From CAIODY01 sp046051225 (lineage in GTDB: Bacteria; Bacteroidota; Bacteroidia; Chitinophagales; CAIODY01): 54,653 nucleotides of DNA. The DNA is taken from contig JBJOOR010000018.1 in the NCBI GenBank assembly GCA_046051225.1, positions 1-54,653 on the forward strand, written 5' to 3'. The position numbers and the translations under genes were made by a program. Below, piece by piece: positions 27,561 to 37,300 of this stretch (positions within the stretch are counted from its first letter, which is position 1; each line of letters starts with the position of its first letter). The notes under the pieces are model-generated. The model was not told the origin of the DNA. It searched no databases and was given only the letters and a program-made list of their open reading frames with translations.

Positions 27561-29139
27561 AAACGTTAAAGTATTTCCCTTCCCACTTTTTTATGTAATG
27601 ATTTTGTACGCTATCAATTAAATCATATTGTTTATCGTTTGATTTAATAGCCACCAACGAATCTGCTAAATATTCAGAATAATATTTTTGAGTGATGATA
27701 TATCTAATTTTTTTGTTTGCCACAATACTGTGCCAACACTTTTTGTGCAGTAATTCAGATGGCATTTCATCTCTAATAACCCAATCTAAATTAATTGGAT
27801 TTTGATTGGGGTGAGCAGCCCAAAAGCCAGCATAATCAGCAACAACGCAATAATTATTATTTTTTAATCTGATACAAATACCATTCAATTCATTCATTGC
27901 TGCTGCAGTATTTTTATTGGTTTTAATGGCACCAAAACCATAAACTTTATTTAACCTATAGCTTAGCTCTTTGGCATTTTTATCTCTATAAATAAAATTA
28001 GTTCTTAAATAAATAAATGCAATAGACGAACAAATAAACGATAGACATAAAACATAGCTAAGCCATTTTTTCGAAAAATCTATTTCGCTTAATAGTGCAA
28101 TCCACATTATGCCTGATGCCAATCCTGGCGAATTATTGCCTAAAGAAATAGACGAACTCCAAGCCAAAATAAGTACAAAAATTAAAAACCATTTTTCATT
28201 ACTGCGTTGAATTATTTTTATCACAATTAAAGAAGCAAGAACTCCAAATTCTAAAAAAAAAGTTGCTCGATATGAATTCCGAAAACACAAAAAACCAAGT
28301 AAAGCAACTGGTAAAAGCAGAAAGAACAATTGTTTTAAAACGATAAATTTTTCAGACTTTGAAGCCCATAAAACAATTTGTGTAAAAGCAAATCCAATCC
28401 ATAAATAAGGGTTTAATGCGTATGCTTTAATGCCAACTTGATACAATTCAGTTCGAGCCGAAAACTGTTCGAGTGCACTTTTTATTGAGCCCGAAAAAAA
28501 TACCATTTCGCCATATACTAACATTGGTAAAATGGTAAATAACCAAACGCCAATATTTTTATAATCTCTATTTAAAATAATTAATAAAAATGGTAATAGA
28601 ATAAAATTTTGTTTGCACAATACAGCAAAACCAGCTATTCCGTAGCCAAACTGTTTTACATATTTATTTTCAAATGTGCTTAAATAAGTTCCAGTGATAA
28701 TACAAAAAATGCCATCAATAGTTGTCCAGGCTATAAGTGCAAAAGTATGCATGCATAAATAAAATGCAATTATAAAAATGATACTTTTAACAAAATTAGA
28801 TGCTGTAAATGATGATGCTTTTTGAATTAATAAAATTGAAAATAATGCAATGCATGCAAATTGGGCACATACCACTAATCTTGAAACAAAAAATATATAA
28901 TTACCACCCAAAAGTAATTCGGGCAAATGCAATAATCCACTGCCAGTTGGGCGAATACTGATAAAATCTTTATGTGGTGCTTGCCAACTGTATAATCTTC
29001 GAGCCAATGATAATACAACACCATCATCAGTAGGATTATAGCCTAATGTAGAAATAAAATAACTTATAGCTGCCACCAGTAAAACCGCAACGGCAATAAT
29101 AAAAATTTCAGAAAAATGATATGTGACCTTTTCTTTCAA
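27535..29139 (-). CDS. Multi-spanning membrane protein, glycosyltransferase (GT39/ArnT-like) candidate
   Basis: 534 residues with about ten transmembrane segments in the first ~380 and a soluble C-terminal domain (about 385-534). The early loop ending YNPTDDGVVLSLARRLYSWQAPHKDF carries acidic DD residues after the first membrane helix, as in GT-C lipid-sugar-dependent transferases. This supports but does not prove glycosyltransferase function. It is the last gene of the nucleotide-sugar operon (5-bp gap after the rfbC-like gene) and overlaps the convergent flippase by 26 bp, so it may use the sugar that this operon makes. Confidence 0.6.
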   Translation of the reverse strand: MKEKVTYHFSEIFIIAVAVLLVAAISYFISTLGYNPTDDGVVLSLARRLYSWQAPHKDFISIRPTGSGLLHLPELLLGGNYIFFVSRLVVCAQFACIALFSILLIQKASSFTASNFVKSIIFIIAFYLCMHTFALIAWTTIDGIFCIITGTYLSTFENKYVKQFGYGIAGFAVLCKQNFILLPFLLIILNRDYKNIGVWLFTILPMLVYGEMVFFSGSIKSALEQFSARTELYQVGIKAYALNPYLWIGFAFTQIVLWASKSEKFIVLKQLFFLLLPVALLGFLCFRNSYRATFFLEFGVLASLIVIKIIQRSNEKWFLIFVLILAWSSSISLGNNSPGLASGIMWIALLSEIDFSKKWLSYVLCLSFICSSIAFIYLRTNFIYRDKNAKELSYRLNKVYGFGAIKTNKNTAAAMNELNGICIRLKNNNYCVVADYAGFWAAHPNQNPINLDWVIRDEMPSELLHKKCWHSIVANKKIRYIITQKYYSEYLADSLVAIKSNDKQYDLIDSVQNHYIKKWEGKYFNVFTKPMQSI

Positions 29140-29144
29140 ATAAT

Positions 29145-29699
29145 TTATTTAATTTCTAATCCATTAAAATTATCATCCAATAAATCCCAAGTTGCATCTT
29201 TGTCCGATGTTAAACTTACGTCTAATTTCCATTCAATATTAATTCGTGGGTCGTTAAATCTAATACCACCTTCACTTTCTTTATTATAGAATGCTGACAC
29301 TTGATAAATCAATTCTGTCTCTTCGGTTAATGCCTGAAATCCATGAGCAAAGCCTTCTGGCACATACATCATCGTTTTATTTTCGGCAGTTAATTCAGCA
29401 CCAAACCATTTTAAAAATGTTGGAGAACCTTTTCGGATGTCAACAATCACATCAAAAATTGCTCCTTTCACACACTTAATCAATTTCACTTCGGCATAAG
29501 GTGGTCGTTGATAGTGCATACCACGAATCAATCCTTTTCCAAAACTACCACTATGGTTGGTTTGCACCATATGTGTTTTAAGATTATGTTGTTCAAATTC
29601 TTTGGCACAAAATGTTCTACCAAAAAATCCCCTATTATCTTTAAATGGCGTCATATCAATGGTGTATGCGCCTTCGAGTGGTGTTTTATTGAAAATCAT
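29145..29699 (-). CDS. rfbC: dTDP-4-dehydrorhamnose 3,5-epimerase family protein
   Basis: 184 residues with a cupin fold. Recognisable motifs: GAYTIDMTPFKDNRGFFGRTFC, the catalytic-His region LIRGMHYQRPPYAEVKLI and MYVPEGFAHGFQAL. RfbC-type enzymes epimerise keto-sugar nucleotides at C3 and C5. Its start codon abuts the stop of the SDR gene with no gap, indicating tight co-translation. With rfbF (CDP-glucose synthesis) in the same operon, the true substrate may be a CDP- rather than a dTDP-linked keto sugar, so the symbol reflects the family only. Confidence 0.85.
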   Translation of the reverse strand: MIFNKTPLEGAYTIDMTPFKDNRGFFGRTFCAKEFEQHNLKTHMVQTNHSGSFGKGLIRGMHYQRPPYAEVKLIKCVKGAIFDVIVDIRKGSPTFLKWFGAELTAENKTMMYVPEGFAHGFQALTEETELIYQVSAFYNKESEGGIRFNDPRINIEWKLDVSLTSDKDATWDLLDDNFNGLEIK

Positions 29700-30743
29700 T
29701 TATTTCCATTTTAATTGTTCATCTAACAAACCTTTATCCATCAATGCATTTAACACATTCAAACGCATGAATCTTCCTTTTCTGAAATCAGCATCATTGA
29801 ATTGAATGGCTTGCAAACCACTGATTAAATCTTGAATGGTTTGTTGCAATGAATATTTCGGTTGATGATTAGGTGCTAATTTTTCAAACAAACTGAAATC
29901 AACTTTGTAGCTGCGTTTATCAGGCGGCGCATCAGGATTGATGCTTACTGTTGTTCCAGTAATTTCGTTCGAAACCGCATCTGCCAATTCTTTCACTTGA
30001 TAATTCCAAACATTACTTCCTGCATTTACTATCACAAAATTTCCTCCTTGATTTTTTTCACGAACGATTCCCCACTCCATTGCCAATGGCATATCTTTCA
30101 CATTGATTAATGGTCGCCAAGGTGTGCCATCACTCAAAATAGAAATCTGTTTGGCAGTAACTGCCCCAGCAACAAAATCGTTCAGAACCAAATCTAATCG
30201 CAATCTATCACTCATGCCACAAGCGGTGGCAAAGCGCAAACAAGTAACCGTGAAGTTCTCATCTGCCAATGGTTTCAAGGCAATTTCAGAATTTACTTTT
30301 GATTTAGCATAAGCCGTTAATGGATTCAATTCTGAAATTTCTGTTCGTGGTTTATCATCAGCGAATCCATACACACTACAACTGCTGGCGAATATGAATC
30401 GCTTTACACCTGCGGCTTTCGCCATTGCAGCTATTGTTTTTGTAGAGCCAAAATTGGTATCTAAAGTTGGAGTTTCAAATTTATTGCCCATTGGGTCGTT
30501 GCTTACAGCCGCTAAATGCACTACCGCATCAACGCCATTCAATAATTCCTTTGGAAAATTACGCACATCGCCAAAATATTGTTCGTTCAATAAATGTTCA
30601 GCACCCAAAATTGGATTGGTAAATTGCACATTAAAAAATGCTGTATCGAAACCCACCAAATGCGCTGTGGGAAATACTTTACGAAAGTGTTGAATTGTTC
30701 CTGGACCAACATAGCCCAAATTTCCAGTGATTAATATTTTCAT
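29700..30743 (-). CDS. NAD-dependent sugar epimerase/dehydratase (extended SDR)
   Basis: 347 residues. The N-terminal Rossmann motif reads GNLGYVGPG (GxxGxxG) and the catalytic elements are SSCSVYG and YAKSK (Tyr-x-x-x-Lys). A C-terminal substrate-binding part follows. The family modifies nucleotide-activated sugars, but the exact reaction cannot be read from the motifs. It sits between the RelE/ParE-like toxin gene (9-bp gap) and the rfbC-like gene (0-bp gap), in an operon starting with rfbF, so a CDP-sugar is the most likely substrate (inference). Confidence 0.82.
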   Translation of the reverse strand: MKILITGNLGYVGPGTIQHFRKVFPTAHLVGFDTAFFNVQFTNPILGAEHLLNEQYFGDVRNFPKELLNGVDAVVHLAAVSNDPMGNKFETPTLDTNFGSTKTIAAMAKAAGVKRFIFASSCSVYGFADDKPRTEISELNPLTAYAKSKVNSEIALKPLADENFTVTCLRFATACGMSDRLRLDLVLNDFVAGAVTAKQISILSDGTPWRPLINVKDMPLAMEWGIVREKNQGGNFVIVNAGSNVWNYQVKELADAVSNEITGTTVSINPDAPPDKRSYKVDFSLFEKLAPNHQPKYSLQQTIQDLISGLQAIQFNDADFRKGRFMRLNVLNALMDKGLLDEQLKWK

Positions 30744-30752
30744 CGTTTGTAC

Positions 30753-31046
30753 TTAATAATTTAACAACTTGCCATTTTTGATGTGGTAAATAACAATTTG
30801 TTGTTTGATGATTTTAAAAGCGAACACCCATGCTTTATCAAAGGTGGCGCATTGTAAATTTTTTAATTGCCATTTAGGATATTTGCAAATCGAATATGCA
30901 TTAGGAACTTTTGCAATCGAATCAGCGAAGGCTAACATTTTATCAATGTATTTATCAGCCGTTAGCGGCATTTGAATAGTTTCTGAAATATAATCGGCTA
31001 ATTCATCAATTGCATTTTCAGCTGCAGGCTTTAAAATAACTTTCAT
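30753..31046 (-). CDS. RelE/ParE-family toxin
   Basis: 97 residues with the RelE/ParE layout: KVILKPAAENAIDELADYI at the start (helices that cap the sheet), then LKNLQCATFDKAWVFAFKIIKQQIVIYHIKNGKLL as the terminal beta strands. Such toxins act as ribosome-dependent mRNases or gyrase inhibitors; these motifs do not separate the two. It lies 3 bp after a 64-residue antitoxin candidate, in the usual antitoxin-toxin order. The pair is embedded in a nucleotide-sugar operon. Confidence 0.75.
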   Translation of the reverse strand: MKVILKPAAENAIDELADYISETIQMPLTADKYIDKMLAFADSIAKVPNAYSICKYPKWQLKNLQCATFDKAWVFAFKIIKQQIVIYHIKNGKLLNY

Positions 31047-31049
31047 CGT

Positions 31050-31244
31050 TTATTTCACTTTTTTTTGAGCATACCTTTTTTTCACTTCGGCTTTTAATTT
31101 ATTTCCAAATTCTTCCAAAGAAATACAATCGCTTAAATCTTCTTCCTCCTTAATTATTGTAGCAACTTTTTTAGGAAATGTTTTTACTAATTCTATAAAT
31201 GCCTGCCCTTGTGCTGTATGCTCGTTGATGTGTACTTGTGTCAT
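31050..31244 (-). CDS. Antitoxin candidate of the RelE/ParE pair
   Basis: 64 residues, charged, starting MTQVHINEHTAQGQAFIELV and ending in a Lys-rich tail (EVKKRYAQKKVK). Its size, its position 3 bp upstream of the RelE/ParE-like toxin and its coupling are typical of antitoxins; no classical RHH, HTH or Phd motif is clear. Two perfect TAATTTTG boxes on the minus strand lie at 31247-31254 and 31261-31268, so the pair likely has its own promoter within the sugar operon. Confidence 0.65.
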   Translation of the reverse strand: MTQVHINEHTAQGQAFIELVKTFPKKVATIIKEEEDLSDCISLEEFGNKLKAEVKKRYAQKKVK

Positions 31245-31260
31245 AGCAAAATTATTTTTA

Positions 31261-31268
31261 CAAAATTA
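31261..31268 (-). promoter_or_regulatory. Candidate -7 box (TAATTTTG) for the toxin-antitoxin pair
   Basis: Minus-strand TAATTTTG matches TAnnTTTG exactly, 17 bp before the antitoxin start. A second copy at 31247-31254 is probably too close to the start to serve. The doubled box could also be an autoregulatory site (inference). Confidence 0.45.
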
Positions 31269-31301
31269 GAAAGAAATTGATTAATAGTTTAAGATTCGAG
31301 C

Positions 31302-32075
31302 TTACCAGTTTTTCCATTTCGCATTACCACTGCTCCACATTTCTTCTAATTCAGTTTTATCCCGAAGTGCATCCATACATTTCCAAAAACCTTCGTGTTT
31401 GTAAGCCATCAATTGTCCATCATTGCTCAAGTTTTCGAGTGGATAATCTTCCCACATGATTTTATCGCAATCATCTTTTAAGTAGTTAAATACTTCTTGT
31501 TTTAACACAAAAAATCCGCCATTAATCCAACTTCCATCTTCTTTGCTTTTTTCTCTAAAGCTGCTTACTACATCGCCCGTAACTTCCATCGTTCCAAATT
31601 TTGAAGGCGGTTTTACAGCTGTAACAGTTGCAATTTTATTATTCGATTTATGAAATGCTAACAATGATTTTAAATCTACATCAGCCACTCCATCGCCATA
31701 AGTGAGCATAAAATCTTCGTTGCCTGTAAATTCTTGTACACGTTTCAAACGCCCTGCTGTCATGGTGTTCAAGCCTGTATCAATCAAACTGATTTTGAAA
31801 TTATCGGCATTGGTTTTATGAAAAGTAATATTGTTAGTAGCTACATCTACAGTGAAATCGGTGTTTTGCAGATAGTAATTGTAAAAATATTCTTTGATGA
31901 TATGCCCTTTGTAACCCAAGCAAATCACAAATTCATTAAAGCCTTGCGCTGCATACGATTTCATAATATGCCACAAAATTGGTTTGCCGCCAATTTCAAT
32001 CATTGGTTTTGGGCGCAAGTGAGATTCTTCACTGATGCGGCTTCCAACGCCTCCTGCAAAAATTACAACTTTCAT
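31302..32075 (-). CDS. rfbF: Glucose-1-phosphate cytidylyltransferase
   Basis: Makes CDP-glucose from CTP and glucose-1-phosphate, the first step to CDP-linked dideoxy and branched sugars. The N-terminal nucleotidyltransferase loop is FAGGVGSRISEESHLRPKPMIEIGGKP (short spans of residues 6-32), followed by FMLTYGDGVADVD with metal-binding Asp and a late MWEDYPLENL. 257 residues is the family's normal length. It is the first gene of the operon running down to 27535. No CDP-glucose 4,6-dehydratase (rfbG) lies in the window. Confidence 0.92.
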   Translation of the reverse strand: MKVVIFAGGVGSRISEESHLRPKPMIEIGGKPILWHIMKSYAAQGFNEFVICLGYKGHIIKEYFYNYYLQNTDFTVDVATNNITFHKTNADNFKISLIDTGLNTMTAGRLKRVQEFTGNEDFMLTYGDGVADVDLKSLLAFHKSNNKIATVTAVKPPSKFGTMEVTGDVVSSFREKSKEDGSWINGGFFVLKQEVFNYLKDDCDKIMWEDYPLENLSNDGQLMAYKHEGFWKCMDALRDKTELEEMWSSGNAKWKNW

Positions 32076-32101
32076 AATTTAATTTAAAATAGTTTTCGCA
32101 T

Positions 32102-32109
32102 CAAAAGTA
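32102..32109 (-). promoter_or_regulatory. Candidate -7 box (TACTTTTG) for rfbF operon
   Basis: Minus-strand TACTTTTG, an exact TAnnTTTG match, 27 bp before the rfbF start. Confidence 0.45.
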
Positions 32110-32191
32110 ATCAATAGAAAATTAGTTTAAAACGAATTAAAGTAAATATTAATCAATAAAACAAAACAGATACAAAGTTGTTAGGGTTTTA

Positions 32192-32199
32192 TAATTTTG
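32192..32199 (+). promoter_or_regulatory. Candidate -7 box (TAATTTTG) for bshB1
   Basis: Exact TAnnTTTG match 15 bp before the bshB1 start codon. No clear -33 TTTG at standard spacing. Confidence 0.4.
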
Positions 32200-32213
32200 A
32201 AAAAAAATAATTT

Positions 32214-32945
32214 ATGAAATTAGATATTTTAGCAATTGGTGTACATCCTGATGATGTTGAATTATCATGCAGCGGTACATTAATAGCCTCGGTACATCAA
32301 GGCAAAAAAGTGGGTATTGTTGATTTAACAAGAGGCGAATTAGGTACTAGAGGTACGCCTGAATTAAGAATAAAAGAAGCCGAGAATGCTGCCAAAATTA
32401 TTGGCGCAGTAGCAAGAGAAAATTTAGGAATGCAAGATGGATTTTTTGCCAATGACAATGAGCATAGATTAAAATTGATTGCAGCTATCAGAAAATATAA
32501 GCCTGAAATATTATTAGGAAATGCAATTGCTGATAGACATCCTGACCATGGCAGAGCAGGACAATTAATTTATGATTGTTGTTTTTATGCAGGGCTTCGT
32601 AAAATTGAAACTTTTGATGAACAAGGCAATTTGCAAGAAGCTTGGCGACCAAAACATTTATTACATTATATACAGGATAGGTTTTATCAGCCCACCATTG
32701 TGTTTGATACCACTAAATATTTTGATATTAAAATGCAAAGCATTCTTGCATACGAATCACAATTTTATAATCCAAATTCAGATGAACCAAAAACGTACAT
32801 TTCATCAGATTCATTTTTAGATACAATAAAATCAAGAGATATAAATACAGGTAAAATGATAGGAGTGCAATATGCCGAAGGATTTTATACCTACAATCCG
32901 CCAGGTATAAACAACTTAAATGCTTTAATTGGAGGTTTATCGTAA
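32214..32945 (+). CDS. bshB1: Bacillithiol biosynthesis deacetylase BshB1
   Basis: Removes the acetyl group from GlcNAc-malate in bacillithiol synthesis. It has the PIG-L/LmbE zinc-binding pattern: HPDD in AIGVHPDDVELSC (residues about 9-15), DLTRGELGTRG, and the HPDH loop in IADRHPDHGRAG. 243 residues and the strong TRGELGTRGTPELR motif fit BshB1 better than general LmbE proteins. bshA and bshC are not in the window. Confidence 0.9.
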   Translation: MKLDILAIGVHPDDVELSCSGTLIASVHQGKKVGIVDLTRGELGTRGTPELRIKEAENAAKIIGAVARENLGMQDGFFANDNEHRLKLIAAIRKYKPEILLGNAIADRHPDHGRAGQLIYDCCFYAGLRKIETFDEQGNLQEAWRPKHLLHYIQDRFYQPTIVFDTTKYFDIKMQSILAYESQFYNPNSDEPKTYISSDSFLDTIKSRDINTGKMIGVQYAEGFYTYNPPGINNLNALIGGLS

Positions 32946-32986
32946 ATAAAATATATCGAAAGGTTTTATTTATTTTAAAGATTGAT

Positions 32987-32994
32987 TACATTTG
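32987..32994 (+). promoter_or_regulatory. Candidate -7 box (TACATTTG) for tRNA-Arg
   Basis: Exact TAnnTTTG match 23 bp before the mature tRNA 5' end. Confidence 0.5.
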
Positions 32995-33017
32995 CGCCTC
33001 GAAAAAAAATCCAACAT

Positions 33018-33091
33018 GGTTCCGTAGCTCAGTTGGATAGAGCATCAGCCTTCTAAGCTGGGGGTCATTGGTTCGAATCCAATCGGAATCA
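33018..33091 (+). tRNA. tRNA-Arg (anticodon UCU)
   Basis: Full cloverleaf: acceptor GGTTCCG pairs with CGGAATC (one G-U), D-arm TAGCTCAGTTGGATAGAGC, anticodon stem TCAGC/GCTGG around the loop CTTCTAA with anticodon TCT, and T-arm ATTGGTTCGAATCCAAT. The discriminator base is A33091 and CCA is not encoded. It reads AGA and also possibly AGG codons. Confidence 0.95.
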
Positions 33092-33092
33092 C

Positions 33093-33137
33093 AAAAAAGG
33101 GATTGAAAAGAGTTTATCTTTTCAATCCCTTTTTATT
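33093..33137. terminator. Bidirectional terminator between tRNA-Arg and the coiled-coil gene
   Basis: Stem AAAAGGGATTGAAAAGA pairs with TCTTTTCAATCCCTTTT around a loop of about 5 nt, flanked by an A run on the left and a T run on the right. It can end the tRNA transcript and the convergent gene at 33187-34131. Confidence 0.85.
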
Positions 33138-33186
33138 TTTATACTTAGAACAGAGGCTATTCTGTTTTTAAAAGTATTAGCTATAC

Positions 33187-34131
33187 TTACAACAAACTAG
33201 CATTTAATGTAAAGTTAGCTGTGCCAATTGATACACCATTTTGGTAAAATTCAACTTGATATTTTCCTTTTTCCAATTTGCTATCTGGTGTATACTTATC
33301 CATTGCAGGCATTTTTTCTTTATTAAAATTAAATTCAATTTTACCAGTATATCTAACTTCTGTATTGTCTGAAGCAGTCATTATTCCGCCACCTTTATTT
33401 GGGTTATATAATAATTTATTAAGTGGTGATGCAATACGGTAGTAAATTATCTGATTGCCACTTTCTACAATTGTATTTTTTTCAACATCAAAACTTATTT
33501 TGATGTAATCTAAATGTCGAACGCTGTTTGTAATTTTTTCTTTGCCCTTACCTTTTTCTTTTTCACCATTAATAACAATGTTGCTTATATGCAATGTTCT
33601 TGCTACTTCGCCCAATGTAGCATTTTCGGTTTCTAATCCTTTTACTTTTTCTTTGGTAGTATGCAAATCTGTTTTAACAGTATCGTATTGCCTTGTAAGC
33701 GTTTGATATTGCTTTTGCAAATCTTCGTATTTGGTTTGCATATCATTTTGTTCATGCTTTAATTGATTGATTAATTCTTTTGCACGTTCTAATTCTTTTT
33801 TAGATAAATTTTCTTTCCCTAATAAAATACGCATTTCATTTTGATTTGCATTCAATGCATACTCTTTACGTTGCAATAAGCTATCTAATGCTGCATTCTT
33901 GCCACGTTGCTCCTCTAACTCTGCTAATGTTTTTTTGTAATCGTGTTCTAACTGTTTGTAGGTAGAATCTAATTGTTCTTTTTCGCCAGTTACAGTTTCT
34001 AAAGCATTTGAATTGTTGCGGTTATTGATGTATAAAAATACATTTGCACCTACTAAAAGCAAGATAAGAACTATATAAACAGCTTTGTTTGATTTTTTAG
34101 GAGTTGGTAATTCAGGATTAATATCACTCAT
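33187..34131 (-). CDS. Single-pass membrane protein with long coiled coil, unknown function
   Basis: 314 residues. A short cytoplasmic N-terminus is followed by one transmembrane helix (about 18-36, AVYIVLILLLVGANVFLYI), a coiled coil of about 125 residues (45-170) with heptad-like Leu/Glu/Lys spacing, and a C-terminal beta-rich domain (about 180-314) ending GKYQVEFYQNGVSIGTANFTL. I know similar uncharacterised proteins in Bacteroidota but no assigned function. Topology suggests a periplasmic rod anchored in the inner membrane. Confidence 0.7.
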   Translation of the reverse strand: MSDINPELPTPKKSNKAVYIVLILLLVGANVFLYINNRNNSNALETVTGEKEQLDSTYKQLEHDYKKTLAELEEQRGKNAALDSLLQRKEYALNANQNEMRILLGKENLSKKELERAKELINQLKHEQNDMQTKYEDLQKQYQTLTRQYDTVKTDLHTTKEKVKGLETENATLGEVARTLHISNIVINGEKEKGKGKEKITNSVRHLDYIKISFDVEKNTIVESGNQIIYYRIASPLNKLLYNPNKGGGIMTASDNTEVRYTGKIEFNFNKEKMPAMDKYTPDSKLEKGKYQVEFYQNGVSIGTANFTLNASLL

Positions 34132-34162
34132 AATTTTCTTTGTTTTTTGAATTGTATTAAAA

Positions 34163-34170
34163 CAAAAGTA
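34163..34170 (-). promoter_or_regulatory. Candidate -7 box (TACTTTTG) for the coiled-coil gene
   Basis: Minus-strand TACTTTTG, an exact TAnnTTTG match, 32 bp before the start codon at 34131. Confidence 0.45.
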
Positions 34171-34330
34171 TAAAAAAATATTTATTACTTAAATTAATAC
34201 AAAATAAAACTTCAAATTGCTGACCAATGAACTACTTCAACCTATACAACCACTCATAACATATAACAAAAAAAGACTTTTATTTTTATGCTTTAGTATT
34301 AAGAGTTGTTTTCTATTTTTTTTACTACTA

Positions 34331-37300
34331 TTATTTTTTTTGCAAATTTTTAATTTGAATTTTCAATTCAGTTATTATTTTATTTTGCTCTTCTATCATT
34401 TTTTGTTGTTCTTGAATAGCTTTAACCATTGGTACAACAAATTCAGCATATCTTAATCCATAAACATCATTTTCATTTTTTGGTTTATCAACGCCACAAA
34501 AATCATATCCAATTTCTGAAGCAGCTTTTTCAACTTCTTGTGCAATAAATCCGCTTTGAACTTCAGCTTCACGTTTTTTAATCGATTCTTCATTTCCGCC
34601 TGAAATTTTTAATTTTTCGTTTAGTGCTTTAATATTCAAATTATAAGTTACTGGGCGAAGTTTCATTATAAAATTTAAACCTTTTACATCTTCTTTAATA
34701 TTTGTTTTAAATCTTCCATCAGATAAATTAGTCCATCCAGCATATCCGCCAATACTAGTTGTAGAACTATTGCCAATACGTGCAGTATTAGATGCTGATA
34801 CTGTTAATCCTGTTCCTAATGCTAATGAATTTTGTCCGCTTGCTGTTGCACTTTTTCCAAGTGCAATTGCATCATCTGAACTTGCTGATGCCAAAGCCCC
34901 AACAGCCAATGTATTTTGCCCTGAAGTAGATTGAACACTATAGCCTATTGCTGTTACATAGTTATTGTTGTTGGCTTGAGCATTATAACCAATTGCCATA
35001 CAATTAGAATTTGTATTTGCCGAAGCCCCATATCCAATTGCCAAACAATTGGCTGCGCCTGCACTAGCACTTACACCAAATGCCGTTGAGTTAGTTCCTG
35101 CTGCTGAAGATGAAACACCAAAAGAAGTTGAAGTAGAGCCTAATTGTCCTGCGGTTGTACTATAGCGTTTAAATACTAAATCTTTATTATCTGTAGTGCC
35201 AATAAAGTTAGTTCCTGCGGTTGTTCCACTATTGCCTGTTGTTGACCAACCACCACCTATCCATGATAAAGTTCCGCTACCATCGGTAGATAGCATTTGA
35301 CCGCTTGAGCCATCGGCAGTGGGCAAAGTGTAAGTAACATTTGCTGCTTGAACTCCAGCTTTAAAGGCTGTGTAATTTGTTAATGAATAGGTTGTACTTG
35401 CATTAGGCTCATATAGTCTTAATTCTTGGGCTGTGCTATTTGTATTTCCAATATATAAATTTACATTGTTGAATGCTGCTATTCCACTTGTGCCAGATAA
35501 ATCTGTAACACCACCTGATGTACCGCTGAATCCAAAACTATTTGTGCCTATTTTCATATTTGTTCCACCTGGTATAGTAGAGTTTGTACCTATAATGGTA
35601 TTGTTATAACCACCCCCTATTGAACTATATTGTGCAGTAGATGTAATTGTATTAGATTGACCATTTACAATTGCATTTTCATCGCCTGCCGAAGTATTGG
35701 AATATCCACCTATCAATGATGAATAATTGCCTGATAAAGTATTGCTTTGCCCTGCTCCTAAAAAAGTATTTGTTCCTGAATTAGTGTTGCTATAACCACC
35801 CCCTACTAATGAATACTGCCCCGATACTGTATTGCTTTGCCCTGCTAAAATGCCCGAGTTGGCTGCCGATGCAGTATTGCTATATCCTGCAACAGCCGTT
35901 GAATATTGCCCTAATACACTATTTGATTGACCTGCACCAATAAACGAATTGGAATTAGTAATACTATTGCCATATCCCCCAATTATAGTACTGCCAGCAT
36001 AAGTATTACTGATAGCTGTATTAGCACCTTCAGTAATGTTAGCTGAAGAACCGCTTGCGCTTATTTTTAAAGCTTGAATATTGTTTGACTTAATAACTAC
36101 TGCCTGATTATCTGTAGTGCCAATAAAATTAGTGCCAGACGTAGTACCACTATTACCACTTAATCCCCAACCGCCCGAACCCGATGCAGTAGCCCATGAT
36201 AAAGTTCCGCTGCCATTAGTTGAAAGCATTTGTCCACTTGTTCCATCTGCAATTGGTAAAGTATAAATAGTAGTACCAGCTGCTGCTGCAGGTGCAAAAC
36301 CAACGTAGCCTGATGTAGCACCTGATAATCGTAATGTTCCTTTTACATCTAATGATGAGCCAGGCGATGTAGTTCCTATACCAACTTTACCTGTTGATGA
36401 TGGATTAAAAATTAAGTTGCCTGTTGTTGAATTCAAGGTTAAGTTGTTAGCATTCATCGTTACAGTTCTTGCTGCACGAAGCGTTCCGTCCATTTTATAA
36501 ATACTTGAATCAATCCCTTTTAAATCTAAAGCTGTAGATGCTACACCATTAATAGTTGTAATTAAATTATTGCCGCTTAATGATGTGGTATTTGAATTAA
36601 TAATATTTACGCCTGTGCCTGCTACGCCATTTACCAAGGTAGCTAAAGTATTAGCCGATGATGTATTGGCAACACTTGTAATTGCAATGGTAGTATCCCA
36701 AATACCATTGATATTGCTAGTTAATTTATTGCCCGAAACACTTAATGTATTTGAATTAATTATATTTACAGCACTACTCGAAACACCATTTACGGTTGTG
36801 CTTAAACTATTTGTAGATGATGTATTACTTACACTGCCCACTGTACTTGCTGTAGCTGCTGTTCCATTTACAGTTGATGTTAAAGTATTACCCGACAAAC
36901 TGATGGTATGTGTGGTATTCGAATTGTCGAAAACCGAAGCATTTCTTTTTTTGATTATTCCCCAACTATTAATAGTGATAATACTATCGCCCGAAGCACC
37001 ACCTTGCAAACCACTTATTTTTAAAGGGTTTGATGCAGCATAAATTTCTAATGGATAGGTTGGCGATGTAGTGCCTATACCCACATTGCCGCCTGATGTA
37101 ATTCGCATTCTTTCTCTATTATTGGTAATAATTGGTAAGTCGTAGGCACTCGTTGTGCCTAATGTTTTTAATGCTGTTTGTGCATTACCATTTTGTTTCC
37201 AATCTGCACTTCCGTTTGATGGGGTTATTTGTTGTTTCACAATCCAGTTAGTACCATTACTCATAAACAAAACTGTTTCGTAGGCACCTGAAATTGTCCA

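Noticed and set aside
33018..33091. tRNA-Arg as an attachment site of a genomic island
   Set aside because: No repeated tRNA 3' end or integrase was seen in the window, and the neighbours look like core genes.
36570..37043. 157-residue plus-strand ORF inside the S74 gene
   Set aside because: Antisense shadow of the low-complexity Ser/Thr/Asn repeats; hydrophobic composition follows from the complementary codons.
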